DNA of 64,000 bases from the NCBI RefSeq assembly GCF_013141715.1, contig NZ_WHOA01000048.1, positions 1 through 64,000 of the forward strand. The letters are read 5' to 3'. A program made the position numbers and the translations under genes. The notes below the pieces were generated by a model. The model saw only the letters and a list, made by a program, of their open reading frames with translations, made no database searches and was not told the DNA's origin. Position 1 is the stretch's first letter. Each line of letters opens with the position of its first letter. Of the stretch, positions 17,120-26,980 are shown piece after piece. The stretch is from Paenibacillus phytorum (lineage in GTDB: Bacteria > Bacillota > Bacilli > Paenibacillales > NBRC-103111).

Positions 17120-18797
17120 CTTGCTTGTCGTAGATAACGAACCAATTATTGTGGAAAGCATCCTCGATATGTTTGCGCGAACGGATGCGCTCGATTTGGA
17201 AGTGTATGGAGCTTATTCGTCTACCGAAGCGCTGAAACTGCTCACAACGACCAAAATTGACGTCGTTCTGACGGATATTCGGATGCCGGGAATGAGCGGA
17301 ATCGAGCTGCACCGCGAAATTATCAAGCATTGGCCGTGGTGCAAAGTCATTTTCTTATCGGGATATAACGATTTCGATTTCATTCAGGAAGTGATGCGCA
17401 ACGGCGGCGTCGATTATTTGCTGAAAACGGAGGGCAACCAAGCCATTATCCGGGCCGTGCAAAAGGCAGTTCAAGCTTTATCCGATGCGATTGAGGTGGA
17501 AAATCTCATTCATAAGTCGAAGAAGCAGATGCAAATGATTCAGCCGTACTTGCAAAAAGAATTGCTGTGGGGACTTGTGCAGGGAGAGCCTCACGCGCTG
17601 CAAACGATGCACGATCAGTTCCGCGAAATGAACATCCCGTTAAGTTCTGCGAAACCGACGATTGTCGTCATCGGAAGAATCGACCAATGGAGCGAAACCG
17701 CCAGTTCTGTCGACAAATCATTGCTGTTGTTTGCTGTGCAAAACATAGCCGAAGAATACTTCTCTCAATCAACAAATCTTGTTTCTTTCGATTTCGCGCA
17801 AAAGACGAAACTGGTGTGGCTGATCCAGACGAAAGAAGCGTCTGACAGCGCCATCGATTCCTCTTCGACCGAAATTCGCGGGCGTATGGTCGCTTTTGTC
17901 AAAGGAGCGGTGGAAATGATTCAGCATACGTGCAAGCAGTTAATAAAGCTGAACGTTTCCTTTGCGGTCGGAACGACATATCGGGACTGGAATCACGTAT
18001 CCGAACAATTTGAACATTTGCAGCTGCTGATGAGCCGTGGCCTCGGGCTTGGACACGAGCTGCTGCTGCTCGAGCAGCAAGCTGCGGATATGGATCCGCA
18101 CGCCATTGACCGCGAGCTCCGAAAGCAAATGAATAAGCTGAATTTACTGCAATCACTTCTCGACAATGGCCAGAAGGAGCAGTTTTTCTACGAATACGGC
18201 AGCATCATGAAAGCCGTCGCGATGACCGCACCACAGTCGAATCCGGTTAAAATGGAAGTTTATTTTACGCTCATCTCGATTTTTTTATCTTATATGAACC
18301 GTTGGGGCGTGCAGGAGGAAATCGGCAAGCAGACAAATCTTGGCAAAATGACGATGCTGGACTGCCAAGCCTCCTGGGAGGAAGTCGTCGATTATTTCTA
18401 TGCACTCGCGAACCGCTTGTTCGATCAAAAAATGTCAGTCCAAGGTTTTCAGCAGAACGATGTGATTCGCCAAGTCCAACAATATGTGAAGCAGAACCTC
18501 GCTGGAGATCTTTCCCTGAATCGGATTGGCGATGTCGTTGGCCATAATCCGTCCTATTTGTCGCGGTTGTATAAGCAAATTGCAAGCGAAGGCTTGTCCG
18601 ACTACATTATGGCTGCGCGTTTGAGCAAAGCGAAAGAGCTTCTACGGGAGAACAAATTGAAAATCCACGAAATTTCCAAGGCTGTAGGCTTTTTATCGGA
18701 GCAATCCTTTTACCGTTTTTTCCGCAAAGCTGTAGAGCTGACGCCTCAAGAGTATCGGGAGCGCGCCATCATGTCAACAGATGCGACTGAAAAGTAA
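17109..18797 (+). CDS. YesN-type response regulator with AraC DNA-binding domain (system 1)
   Basis: A 562-residue transcription activator. The receiver domain occupies about residues 4-125, with acidic pocket Asp9, phospho-acceptor Asp56 in LTDIRMPG and conserved Lys106. The lysine sits in YLLKTEGN instead of the commoner LLKP. A long linker follows, then a C-terminal AraC domain (about 455-555) with LSLNRIGDVVGHNPSYLSRL and IHEISKAVGFLSEQSFYRFF. The start overlaps the kinase end (GGAGG at 17101-17105, ATG 17109 or 17112). It probably activates the solute-binding-protein operon that starts 85 bases downstream. Confidence 0.92.
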   Translation: MMYSLLVVDNEPIIVESILDMFARTDALDLEVYGAYSSTEALKLLTTTKIDVVLTDIRMPGMSGIELHREIIKHWPWCKVIFLSGYNDFDFIQEVMRNGGVDYLLKTEGNQAIIRAVQKAVQALSDAIEVENLIHKSKKQMQMIQPYLQKELLWGLVQGEPHALQTMHDQFREMNIPLSSAKPTIVVIGRIDQWSETASSVDKSLLLFAVQNIAEEYFSQSTNLVSFDFAQKTKLVWLIQTKEASDSAIDSSSTEIRGRMVAFVKGAVEMIQHTCKQLIKLNVSFAVGTTYRDWNHVSEQFEHLQLLMSRGLGLGHELLLLEQQAADMDPHAIDRELRKQMNKLNLLQSLLDNGQKEQFFYEYGSIMKAVAMTAPQSNPVKMEVYFTLISIFLSYMNRWGVQEEIGKQTNLGKMTMLDCQASWEEVVDYFYALANRLFDQKMSVQGFQQNDVIRQVQQYVKQNLAGDLSLNRIGDVVGHNPSYLSRLYKQIASEGLSDYIMAARLSKAKELLRENKLKIHEISKAVGFLSEQSFYRFFRKAVELTPQEYRERAIMSTDATEK

Positions 18798-18881
18798 AAA
18801 TAGGCGAATAGATAATGTATGTCTCGTAAGACTATAATTGAATTGCAAGGAATATTTTACTAATCGCTAGGGGGTTTCAGA
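18798..18881 (+). promoter_or_regulatory. Promoter region of transport operon 1
   Basis: TATAAT at 18833-18838 is a consensus -10 with no good -35 17 bases upstream, as expected for an activator-dependent promoter. GTCTCGTAAGAC (18821-18832), a small inverted repeat, abuts it. AGGGGG at 18869-18874 is the ribosome site of the next gene. Confidence 0.45.
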
Positions 18882-20561
18882 ATGGCAATGAGTAAAAAAT
18901 TGACTGTGGTGGCGGTATGTGCCGTTGGATTGACGATGCTAACAACAGCTTGTTCGGAAGGGGACAAGAAGGCGGAAGAACCGCAAAAGAAAGAGGAAAC
19001 AAAGCAAACGGACGCGCCGAAGAAAGTGGTCGAAGACGGTCCGTTAGGCAAATACGACCCGCCAATCGAAGTTCATTCGGTGCGTATCGGCATGCCGGAT
19101 GACCGCTTCAAAAATGGCGACACGATGAAGAACAATGCATGGACGAAAGAATACGAAAGCGCTCTTGGCATCAAGCTGGTTTACGATTGGATCGGCGATC
19201 CGAGCACCGATCCGAACAATAACACCAAATTGGACGTTACGATTGCATCTAATGAAATCCCCGATGTGTTTGGCGTAAATGCCAAGCAACTGAATCAGCT
19301 GATCAATGCAGATCAAGTGCAGGACCTAACGGAAGTATGGAACAAATACGCCTCTCCGCTACTAAAAGAAGTGGCGAACCAAGACGGCGGTCTTGCTTTG
19401 AAAGCGGCTACATTTAAAGGTAAATTGATGGCGATTCCAAAGTTCGGCGGCAACATTACAAGTGCTGACATCCTATGGATCCGGACCGACTGGCTGCAAA
19501 AGCTGAACTTGCAGGCGCCTAAAACGATGGACGATGTGATGAAAATTGCCGATGCGTTTGTGAAATCGGACCCTGACGGCAACAATAAAAAAGATACGTT
19601 TGGTTTTGCGATCAACAAGGAGCTGACTGGATTAACCGGGTACTTCAACGGATATCACGTATATCCGGGCCTTTGGGTGAAGGATGCATCCGGGAAGCTC
19701 GTCTACGGAGATGTTCAGCCTGAAATGAAACCGGCTTTGGCCAAGTTGCAGGAGATGTACAAAGCGGGACTTCTGGATCGCGAGTTCGCGGTAAAAGACG
19801 GATCGAAAGTCATCGAGTCCGTTTCGCAAAACAAAGTAGGCATTTATTATGGACAGAACTGGTACTCTTATTGGCCGTTTAATGATGCAAGAAAACAAAA
19901 TCCAGGCATGGAATGGAAGCCTTTCCCAATCACATCGATCGACAGCAACGCTGCAAAACCCGGGGTCGGATTCCCAGTTAACGAATATGAAGTTGCGAAA
20001 AAAGGCTACAAGCATCCTGAAGTCATTGTCAAAATGCTCAACCTTTGGCTAGAACGCGCCTATGGCAAAACTGCGGACTGGGAGAAGTTTGCGGTTGCGA
20101 AGGACGGTACGGAAATTTTCCAATACCCGCTGTTTCAGGTATTCGCACCGAATAAGGACGTACCGGACAATTATGAAGCGGTTAAAGCTGCGGTTGCATC
20201 AAACGATACAGCCAAGCTGAATCCGGAACAAAAAGCGCTTTATGAGAAAATTGTAGCGTTCAAAAAAGGCGATGACTCGCAGTGGGCTACTTATCGTCAA
20301 GCCGGACCGACAGAATCCTCGTTCGAGGTGCTTGCCGGATATAAAGACAAGCTCCTGACAACCGAGTATTTGGGAGCCAATACACCGACGATGGTGGAAA
20401 AGAAGAGCGTGCTGGATAAGCTTCAAAATGAATCGTTCACGAAGATTATTATGGGTGCCGCACCAATTGAAGAGTTCGATAAATTCGTGGGACAGTGGAA
20501 GAAACTGGGCGGAGATCAAATAACGAAAGAAGTAAACGACTGGTATGCAGCACAAAAATAA
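18882..20561 (+). CDS. Extracellular solute-binding lipoprotein, LplA/YtcQ type (transport system 1)
   Basis: Captures an oligosaccharide outside the membrane for the CUT1 permeases encoded next. The 559 residues begin with a lipoprotein signal peptide whose lipobox LTTAC puts Cys24 at the mature end. A charged low-complexity linker follows, then the two-lobe binding fold. The size and motifs such as ILWIRTDWLQKLNLQAPKTM and DPDGNNKKDTFGFA (a Ca-binding-like DxDxN loop) are typical of the large LplA/LipO subfamily. ATG 18882 follows AGGGGG with 7-base spacing. No ATPase is encoded nearby. A partial terminator hairpin separates it from the permeases and probably raises its relative expression. 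Confidence 0.92.
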   Translation: MAMSKKLTVVAVCAVGLTMLTTACSEGDKKAEEPQKKEETKQTDAPKKVVEDGPLGKYDPPIEVHSVRIGMPDDRFKNGDTMKNNAWTKEYESALGIKLVYDWIGDPSTDPNNNTKLDVTIASNEIPDVFGVNAKQLNQLINADQVQDLTEVWNKYASPLLKEVANQDGGLALKAATFKGKLMAIPKFGGNITSADILWIRTDWLQKLNLQAPKTMDDVMKIADAFVKSDPDGNNKKDTFGFAINKELTGLTGYFNGYHVYPGLWVKDASGKLVYGDVQPEMKPALAKLQEMYKAGLLDREFAVKDGSKVIESVSQNKVGIYYGQNWYSYWPFNDARKQNPGMEWKPFPITSIDSNAAKPGVGFPVNEYEVAKKGYKHPEVIVKMLNLWLERAYGKTADWEKFAVAKDGTEIFQYPLFQVFAPNKDVPDNYEAVKAAVASNDTAKLNPEQKALYEKIVAFKKGDDSQWATYRQAGPTESSFEVLAGYKDKLLTTEYLGANTPTMVEKKSVLDKLQNESFTKIIMGAAPIEEFDKFVGQWKKLGGDQITKEVNDWYAAQK

Positions 20562-20584
20562 ACATTGGACCTGATGCAAGGAAA

Positions 20585-20618
20585 GGAGAGAGGATCCCGA
20601 TCCTTTCTCCTATTTTTA
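20585..20618 (+). terminator. Intercistronic hairpin/partial terminator after binding-protein gene
   Basis: GGAGAGAGGATC (20585-20596) pairs with GATCCTTTCTCC (20599-20610), with one G-T pair, and is followed by TATTTTTAAA. Placement between binding-protein and permease genes suggests differential expression within one operon. Confidence 0.75.
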
Positions 20619-20652
20619 AATAAGAGACCGCCTAAGGAAGGAGGGTGTCGAT

Positions 20653-21549
20653 ATGCACAAAAAGTGGCTCCGGGAACTTCCGCTGCATGCCATGATATTG
20701 CCAAGTCTTATTCTTGTCATTATTTTCAGCTATATTCCGATGGTTGGCATCGTGATTGCATTTAACAAATTTTCCCCCGTGAAGGGTTTTTTCGGGTCCC
20801 CGTGGGTTGGTTTCGATAACTTCCGATACATTTTTGAACTGCCGGATACGATGCAGGTCATTTGGAATACGGTGATCATCGCCGGCATGAAAATTGTAGC
20901 GGGACTTGTTGTTCCGATCGTGATCGCTCTTCTGCTTAACGAAATCCGCATTTCCTTTGTCAAGCGAGGGATTCAAACGCTGATATATTTACCGCATTTT
21001 TTGTCCTGGATCATTCTTGGGGGCATTCTCATCGATATTTTGTCCCCGACTTCGGGGATTGTGAATCAACTGCTCGGATATTTCGGAATCGAACCAGTGT
21101 TCTTTCTGGGGGATAACCGGTGGTTCCGTTATGTATTAGTTATTTCCGATATTTGGAAGGAATTTGGATTCAGCACGATTGTTTATTTGGCGGCGATTAC
21201 CAGCGTGAACCCAAGTTTGTATGAAGCAGCCGTCATCGACGGCGCGTCCCGGCGGCAGCAAACGTGGCACATCACGTTGCCCGGTATTTTGCCCATCATC
21301 CTGTTGGTGACGACTTTGAGTTTGGGGAATGTGCTCAACGCCGGCTTCGATCAAGTATTTACGCTATATAATGCAACTGTATACGATACGGGAGATATAT
21401 TGGATACGCTCGTTTACCGCACCGGCGTTGTCGATGCGCAGTACAGTGTGTCCACGGCCATCGGTTTGTTTAAATCCGTTGTATCTTTGGCGTTTATTAG
21501 CGTCTCGTACTGGCTGGCATACCGCTTTTCCAACTACCGCATTTTCTAA
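20653..21549 (+). CDS. ABC transporter permease, LplB/UgpA-like (transport system 1)
   Basis: One half of the membrane channel for oligosaccharide import. The 298-residue product has six predicted transmembrane helices, the first at about 14-34 (MILPSLILVIIFSYIPMVG). The cytoplasmic EAA loop that docks the ATPase is YEAAVIDGASRRQQTWHITL. ATG 20653 follows GGAGGGTG. It is 14 bases upstream of the second permease, so the two are cotranslated. The closest named relatives I recognise are LplB-type permeases that pair with large LplA-type binding proteins. Confidence 0.92.
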   Translation: MHKKWLRELPLHAMILPSLILVIIFSYIPMVGIVIAFNKFSPVKGFFGSPWVGFDNFRYIFELPDTMQVIWNTVIIAGMKIVAGLVVPIVIALLLNEIRISFVKRGIQTLIYLPHFLSWIILGGILIDILSPTSGIVNQLLGYFGIEPVFFLGDNRWFRYVLVISDIWKEFGFSTIVYLAAITSVNPSLYEAAVIDGASRRQQTWHITLPGILPIILLVTTLSLGNVLNAGFDQVFTLYNATVYDTGDILDTLVYRTGVVDAQYSVSTAIGLFKSVVSLAFISVSYWLAYRFSNYRIF

Positions 21550-21563
21550 GGGGGCACCCAAGC

Positions 21564-22448
21564 ATGTTTCATCGTCCGTCTTTTGGATACCGACTGTTTA
21601 ATATTTGCAACTATCTGTTTCTCATTCTGATCGCCTTGCTCTGCCTTGCCCCAATGGTACATGTGCTAGCGATATCGTTCAGTACGAGCAGCGCGGCTTC
21701 GGCCGGTCTAGTTAAGCTTTGGCCAGCCCAATTTACGCTCGCCTCGTATTCGTTTATTTTGGAAAAATCCCAGTTCATTACATCGTTTGGCATTTCCATC
21801 AAGCGAGTTGTTCTGGGCGTCTCGGTCAGCATGCTTCTGTCGGTGCTGCTCGCCTATCCACTGTCCAAGGAAGTGAAGGATTTCCGCTTTAGAACGGTTT
21901 ATGCCTGGATTTTTGTATTTACGATATTGTTTAGCGGCGGGCTGATCCCGTGGTATATGACAATCAAAATGACCGGGTTAATCGACTCGATCTGGGGACT
22001 TGTGCTGCCGGGCGCAGTTCAGGTGTTTAACGCGATCCTGTTGCTTAATTTTTTTCGCGGCTTGCCGAAAGAGCTGGAAGAATCTTCTTTCATCGACGGC
22101 GCATCCCACTGGACGACGCTTTGGCGCATCTATGTACCGATTTCGATGCCTGCACTTGCAACAATCATCCTTTTTACGTTTGTAGGCCAATGGAATTCCT
22201 GGTTCGATGGATTGATGATCATGAGTACACCTGAAAAATATCCGCTTTCCACCTATTTGCAATCGATTATCATTAAACCCGATTTTGCCAAAATCAGCAT
22301 GATACAAGCCAAACATATGTCTGAAATATCGGATCGTACGACCAAAGCAGCCCAAATCATCCTTGGATCTTTACCGATTCTGATCGTCTATCCTTTTTTG
22401 CAAAAATATTTCGTAACCGGCATTGTAGTTGGCAGCGTAAAAGAATAA
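21564..22448 (+). CDS. ABC transporter permease, LplC/YtcP-like (transport system 1)
   Basis: Second channel subunit, 294 residues with six helices. The opening FGYRLFNICNYLFLILIALL and the ending VTGIVVGSVKE are characteristic of LplC/YtcP proteins. The EAA loop reads LEESSFIDGASHWTTLWRIYVP. It follows the first permease by 14 bases and precedes the DUF5054 gene by 20, so transport and glycoside processing look cotranscribed. Confidence 0.92.
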   Translation: MFHRPSFGYRLFNICNYLFLILIALLCLAPMVHVLAISFSTSSAASAGLVKLWPAQFTLASYSFILEKSQFITSFGISIKRVVLGVSVSMLLSVLLAYPLSKEVKDFRFRTVYAWIFVFTILFSGGLIPWYMTIKMTGLIDSIWGLVLPGAVQVFNAILLLNFFRGLPKELEESSFIDGASHWTTLWRIYVPISMPALATIILFTFVGQWNSWFDGLMIMSTPEKYPLSTYLQSIIIKPDFAKISMIQAKHMSEISDRTTKAAQIILGSLPILIVYPFLQKYFVTGIVVGSVKE

Positions 22449-22468
22449 CGGATAGAAGGAGTGGCATC

Positions 22469-24544
22469 ATGACAAAAGTGAAAAGAGTCCATGTCGTTTT
22501 TAAAACGCATCTGGACATCGGTTTTACCGATATCGGGAAACATGTCGTCGACCGTTACATGAACCGGTTTATTCCTCAAGCATTGGAGCTGTCCGAGCTG
22601 CTAGCGCGGGAAGAGGGAAACGTGAAATTCATTTGGACGACCGGTTCGTGGTTGATCCACGAATTTTTAAATACGGCTTCGCCGGAAATGCGCGTGCGTA
22701 TGGAGGAAGCAATAAGGGAAGGCCGCATTGTTTGGCACGGACTGCCGTTTACTACGCATACGGAAATTATGGATGCAACATTGTTTGAATTCGGCATTTC
22801 GCTTTCCAAGAACCTGGATCGCCAGTTTGGCAAAACGACGATCGCCGCCAAAATGACAGACGTTCCGGGACATACGATCGCTATGGTGCCGATGCTCGCA
22901 AAAAACGGTATTCAATATTTGCATCTGGGCGTCAATATGGTGTCCAAAAATCCGGATGTGCCCAAAGTATTCGTTTGGCGCGCAGCCGACGGTTCAGAGG
23001 TCATCGTCAATTACGCCGACAGTTACGGAAAACCTTTTCAAATGGATGGGCTTGAGGACGTCTTATATTTTGCCCATACAGGGGATAATCATGGTCCTTC
23101 CAGCATAGAAGAAATTCGCGCATTGTTCGCTCAATTGCAGCTCGATTACCCAGGAGCGGATATTATGGCCTCGACGCTTGACGCGTTTGCCGAAAAATTG
23201 CTCGCTCATAAACATCGGTTGCCAGTCATACGCGAGGAAATCGGGGACTCTTGGATTCACGGGGTCGCTTCCGATCCTTGGAAAGTGGCGAGGTATCGTG
23301 AACTTCTTCGTTTGCGCGACAGGTGGCTGGCAAGCGGCGAATTGGACTCGCAAAGCCCGCAATACGCTAACTTTTGCAATCGGTTAATGCTTATTCCGGA
23401 ACATACGTGGGGATTGAATAATTCGGTGTATCTCGTTGATTTCGCCCATTATTCCGCCGCCGATTTTGCCGCAGCTAGAGCCCGCGATACAGTGAACGAT
23501 ACGAAAATGAAGAAATACGATTACCTTCGCCAGCTCGCGAGTGACAACAGATCCTTCAGCTATTACGAAAGTTCGTGGCAGGAGCAGCGCGATTATATCG
23601 AAGCGGCGCTTTCCCTACTACCCGAACGGTTGGCGAACGAGGCGTGGCAAGTGCTTGAACGGATGAGCCCCAAGCATGATGTCGATGTGGAAAGTTGCGC
23701 GTCTGCCATAGAGTTAAACGAGTGTTACGATTTGGGTCAGTTTCAAGTCAGCTTTGCTCCTGACGGATCGATCAATAAGCTGACGGATTGGTCAGGTAAA
23801 CGATGGGCGGACGAAGAACACCGCTTAGGGACGTATCAATACGAGACGTTCAGCAAGGAAAGCTATGACCGCTTCTTCAACGAATATGTGACTAACCTGG
23901 ACATTCATCACAGTTGGGCGGATAACGATCTTGGCAAACCTGGCATCGAGTATGCCGAGCCAAAGCCGGAGCATAGAAGGTACAAAGCGACAGCAAGGGC
24001 GCTTCGGCTGGAACAGCAGACGGATTTCGACGTTGTCCGTGCAGAACTGCATGTGCCGTCCGATGCGCAAGAGCATTATGGAGCGCCCGGAAAGCTGTCT
24101 GTCATTTACTCCTTTCATCGTAAAGAGCCAATCATCGACATTGAGCTGCAGTGGGAAAATAAAAGGGCGTGCAGACTTCCCGAAGCGAGTTGGTATTCCC
24201 TCGCACCGCTTGTCAATAACCCGAATCTATGGCTCATGGATAAGCTGGGCGAGCGGATTTCCCCGTTATTCGTCGTGAAAGACGGCAACCGAAATATGCA
24301 TGGCGTGAACACCGGACTTTACTACGAAGGCGCGGACGGCAAGGCGGTTATCGAAACGTTGGACGCCCCTCTCGTCTGTCCGGGAGAGCCCCGTCTGCTG
24401 CAATTCGACAATACGTATGCACCGCTGGATGGCGGATTTCATTTCAATCTGCACAATAACGTTTGGGGAACCAATTTCATGATGTGGTTCGAAGACGACA
24501 TGAAATTCCGTTTCAGACTCATGCTGCAGTCGAATCGAATATAA
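22469..24544 (+). CDS. DUF5054/GH38-like putative glycoside hydrolase
   Basis: A cytoplasmic 691-residue protein with no signal peptide. The N-terminal domain carries a GH38-like metal site: FKTHLDIGFT supplies His14 and Asp16, KMTDVPGH supplies Asp131 (position of the GH38 nucleophile), and LIPEHTWGLN supplies His312. The C-terminal half (about 400-690) is beta-rich, as in alpha-mannosidases. I recognise the overall type as DUF5054. The substrate is unknown; GH38 relatives cleave alpha-mannosides using zinc. AGAAGGAG precedes the ATG. It sits directly behind the transporter, so it probably acts on the imported sugar. Two more distant relatives are at 26981 and 36814. Confidence 0.8.
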   Translation: MTKVKRVHVVFKTHLDIGFTDIGKHVVDRYMNRFIPQALELSELLAREEGNVKFIWTTGSWLIHEFLNTASPEMRVRMEEAIREGRIVWHGLPFTTHTEIMDATLFEFGISLSKNLDRQFGKTTIAAKMTDVPGHTIAMVPMLAKNGIQYLHLGVNMVSKNPDVPKVFVWRAADGSEVIVNYADSYGKPFQMDGLEDVLYFAHTGDNHGPSSIEEIRALFAQLQLDYPGADIMASTLDAFAEKLLAHKHRLPVIREEIGDSWIHGVASDPWKVARYRELLRLRDRWLASGELDSQSPQYANFCNRLMLIPEHTWGLNNSVYLVDFAHYSAADFAAARARDTVNDTKMKKYDYLRQLASDNRSFSYYESSWQEQRDYIEAALSLLPERLANEAWQVLERMSPKHDVDVESCASAIELNECYDLGQFQVSFAPDGSINKLTDWSGKRWADEEHRLGTYQYETFSKESYDRFFNEYVTNLDIHHSWADNDLGKPGIEYAEPKPEHRRYKATARALRLEQQTDFDVVRAELHVPSDAQEHYGAPGKLSVIYSFHRKEPIIDIELQWENKRACRLPEASWYSLAPLVNNPNLWLMDKLGERISPLFVVKDGNRNMHGVNTGLYYEGADGKAVIETLDAPLVCPGEPRLLQFDNTYAPLDGGFHFNLHNNVWGTNFMMWFEDDMKFRFRLMLQSNRI

Positions 24545-24602
24545 GGAGTTCGGACCCAGGTCCGGTTCTCGACCAGAATTCATGCAAAGAGGATGGGATG
24601 GA

Positions 24603-26906
24603 ATGAAATATCCGTATAGTGATGCGGCGCTGCCGGTGGGGAAGAGGGTCGCCGATCTGCTTGGACGAATGACGACCGATGAGAAAATCGGGCAGTTGAT
24701 CCAGCTTTTCGGTTGGAAAGCTTATGTCCACAAGGATGGAGCGATAACCATAGCCGATGATTATAAAGAAAAGCTGGCTCGTGGCGGTATTGGCTCGTTT
24801 TACGGTTTTTTGCGCGCCGATCCCTGGACTGGCGTGACACTGGAATCTGGTCTTGCGCCGAAGGAAAGCGCGGAAGCAGTCAATCTGGTGCAGCGCTATG
24901 CCATTGAGAATTCACGCCTCGGCATTCCGGTTTTGTTCGGAGAAGAATGCGCCCATGGGCACATGTCGATCGGCGCAACTGTTTTTCCTGTGCCAATCGC
25001 TGCTGCCAGCACATGGAATCCGGAGCTCTTCGAGCAGGCGTGTTCGGCGGTAGCTGAAGAAACGCGTTCCCGGGGAGGCGCTGCAACTTATTCGCCGATA
25101 CTCGATATCGTTCGCGATCCGCGCTGGGGTCGGACGGAGGAAACGTTTGGGGAAGATCCCGTCTTATGCGCTGAGATGGGGACGGCGGCCGTCCGTGGGT
25201 TGCAGTCCGGGCTGCCGGATAGAGGAATTGCGGCGACAGTTAAACATTTCGCCGCATATGGCGCCTCTATGGGCGGGCGCAACGGCGCTCCGGCGAATAT
25301 CGGCCCGATCGAGCTGCGGGAAAAAGACTTATACCCGTTCGAGAAAGCTATCGAAGCCGGGGCCTTGTCTGTCATGACGGCTTACAATGAAATTGACGGC
25401 GTTCCGTGTACTTCGAACCGGGAGCTGTTAACAGATATACTTCGAGATACGTGGGGCTTCGACGGTTTTGTCATTACCGATTGCGGAGCGCTCGGCATGC
25501 TGGCGGGAGGCCACCGAGTTGCAGAGGACGGACAGAATGCAGCGGCGCTCGCTCTACAGGCGGGTGTCGATATGGAGATGTCCGGCGAGGTGTTCGAAGC
25601 GCATTTGCGCGAAGCGGTCGATAACGGGATCGTGCCGATGGGAACCTTAGACCAGGCAGCAGCTCGCGTGTTGTCCGTCAAGTTCAGACTCGGCTTGTTT
25701 GAGAATCCATATGTTGATCCCAAACGAGCGGAGTCAGTCTCCGAACGCGGAGAGCATCGCTATTTAGCGCGTAAGATGGCGCAGGAAGGAATCGTTCTGC
25801 TGCAGAACCGAAACGGCCGGCTGCCACTCTCCAAAGCTATTCGCCGTATCGCGGTGATCGGTCCGAACGCGGCCAACCGCTACAACCAGCTCGGCGATTA
25901 CACGTCGCCGCAGCCGGCGGACGCGATTGTTACCGTGCTTGGCGGCATTCGCAGCAAGCTTGGGCCGGATGCCGAGGTGCGCTACGCCGAAGGCTGCCGG
26001 GTTTGCAGCGTGGACCGTTCGCAAATTGGCGAAGCGGCAGCGCTTGCCCGTTGGGCGGATGCGGCCGTTGTCGTTGTTGGCGGTTCAAGCGCCCGGCAGT
26101 TCGGCGACAATATGATCGACCAGACGACTGGTGCGAATCTCGTGCAGGACACGTCGGTCGATATGGATACAGGAGAAGGTGTGGACCGCAGCGATCTGGC
26201 GTTGTCCGGCGTACAGCTTGAGCTCGTTCAAGCTGTATTTGATACGGGTGTCCCGGTCGTCGTGGTATTCGTGAACGGGCGGCCGGTAAGCGAGCCGTGG
26301 ATCGCCGAGCACATCGACGCTGTATTGGAAGCGTGGTATCCCGGCCAGGAAGGAGGGCACGCGGTCGCGGATATTTTGTTCGGCGACTGCAATCCTTCCG
26401 GCAAGCTCCCGGTTTCCATTCCGAAGAACGTCGGACAGTTACCCGTCTACTACAACGTTAAAAAAACGAATGGCAAGCGTTACCTGGAAACGGATACGGA
26501 GCCGCTGTACCGTTTCGGTCATGGGTTAAGCTACACGACGTTCGCGTACTCCGGCCTGACAGTCGCCCCCGAGCGGATTACCGCAGAGGATGAGGCGTCC
26601 GTGACCGTGCGAGTGACGAATACGGGTTCGGTTGCCGGACAAGAAGTGGTGCAGCTTTACATTCGCGATGAAATCTGTTCGGTAACGAGACCTGTGATGG
26701 AACTGAAACGGTTTGCGAAAATAGCGCTTGCCCCAGGCGAAGAGAAAACGGTCACTTTTACGCTTGGCAGAGATCAGCTTCAATTCGTCGACCAGTCGCT
26801 TGGGCGGATTGTTGAGCCGGGACGGTTCATGATCTATGTTGGCGGCGATCCGACGGCGCTGCTGACTGCGGAACTGATTGTCGAGCGTTCGATGAAAAAC
26901 AATTGA
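24603..26906 (+). CDS. Glycoside hydrolase family 3 enzyme (beta-glucosidase/beta-xylosidase-like)
   Basis: A 767-residue cytoplasmic GH3 enzyme expected to remove a terminal beta-linked sugar. The order is a TIM barrel (about 10-330), an alpha/beta sandwich (about 400-620) and a C-terminal FnIII-like domain (about 660-760). Signatures are YSPILDIVRDPRWGRTEETF GEDP, KHFAAYG and the nucleophile loop FVITDCGAL with Asp293. The general acid is probably on the second domain, and I could not place it. The start at ATG 24603 follows AAGAGGA; an in-phase ATG at 24582 has no ribosome site. Specificity could be beta-glucoside, beta-xyloside or beta-GlcNAc; the DPRWGRTEETFGEDP type is commonest in glucosidases and xylosidases. 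Confidence 0.9.
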   Translation: MKYPYSDAALPVGKRVADLLGRMTTDEKIGQLIQLFGWKAYVHKDGAITIADDYKEKLARGGIGSFYGFLRADPWTGVTLESGLAPKESAEAVNLVQRYAIENSRLGIPVLFGEECAHGHMSIGATVFPVPIAAASTWNPELFEQACSAVAEETRSRGGAATYSPILDIVRDPRWGRTEETFGEDPVLCAEMGTAAVRGLQSGLPDRGIAATVKHFAAYGASMGGRNGAPANIGPIELREKDLYPFEKAIEAGALSVMTAYNEIDGVPCTSNRELLTDILRDTWGFDGFVITDCGALGMLAGGHRVAEDGQNAAALALQAGVDMEMSGEVFEAHLREAVDNGIVPMGTLDQAAARVLSVKFRLGLFENPYVDPKRAESVSERGEHRYLARKMAQEGIVLLQNRNGRLPLSKAIRRIAVIGPNAANRYNQLGDYTSPQPADAIVTVLGGIRSKLGPDAEVRYAEGCRVCSVDRSQIGEAAALARWADAAVVVVGGSSARQFGDNMIDQTTGANLVQDTSVDMDTGEGVDRSDLALSGVQLELVQAVFDTGVPVVVVFVNGRPVSEPWIAEHIDAVLEAWYPGQEGGHAVADILFGDCNPSGKLPVSIPKNVGQLPVYYNVKKTNGKRYLETDTEPLYRFGHGLSYTTFAYSGLTVAPERITAEDEASVTVRVTNTGSVAGQEVVQLYIRDEICSVTRPVMELKRFAKIALAPGEEKTVTFTLGRDQLQFVDQSLGRIVEPGRFMIYVGGDPTALLTAELIVERSMKNN

Positions 26907-26980
26907 ATCGAACCTGTTCTTTTGCTCATTGAGGTAAACGGGATTTCATATCATTCATAGGTAAGGGAGAGCTGCACAAT

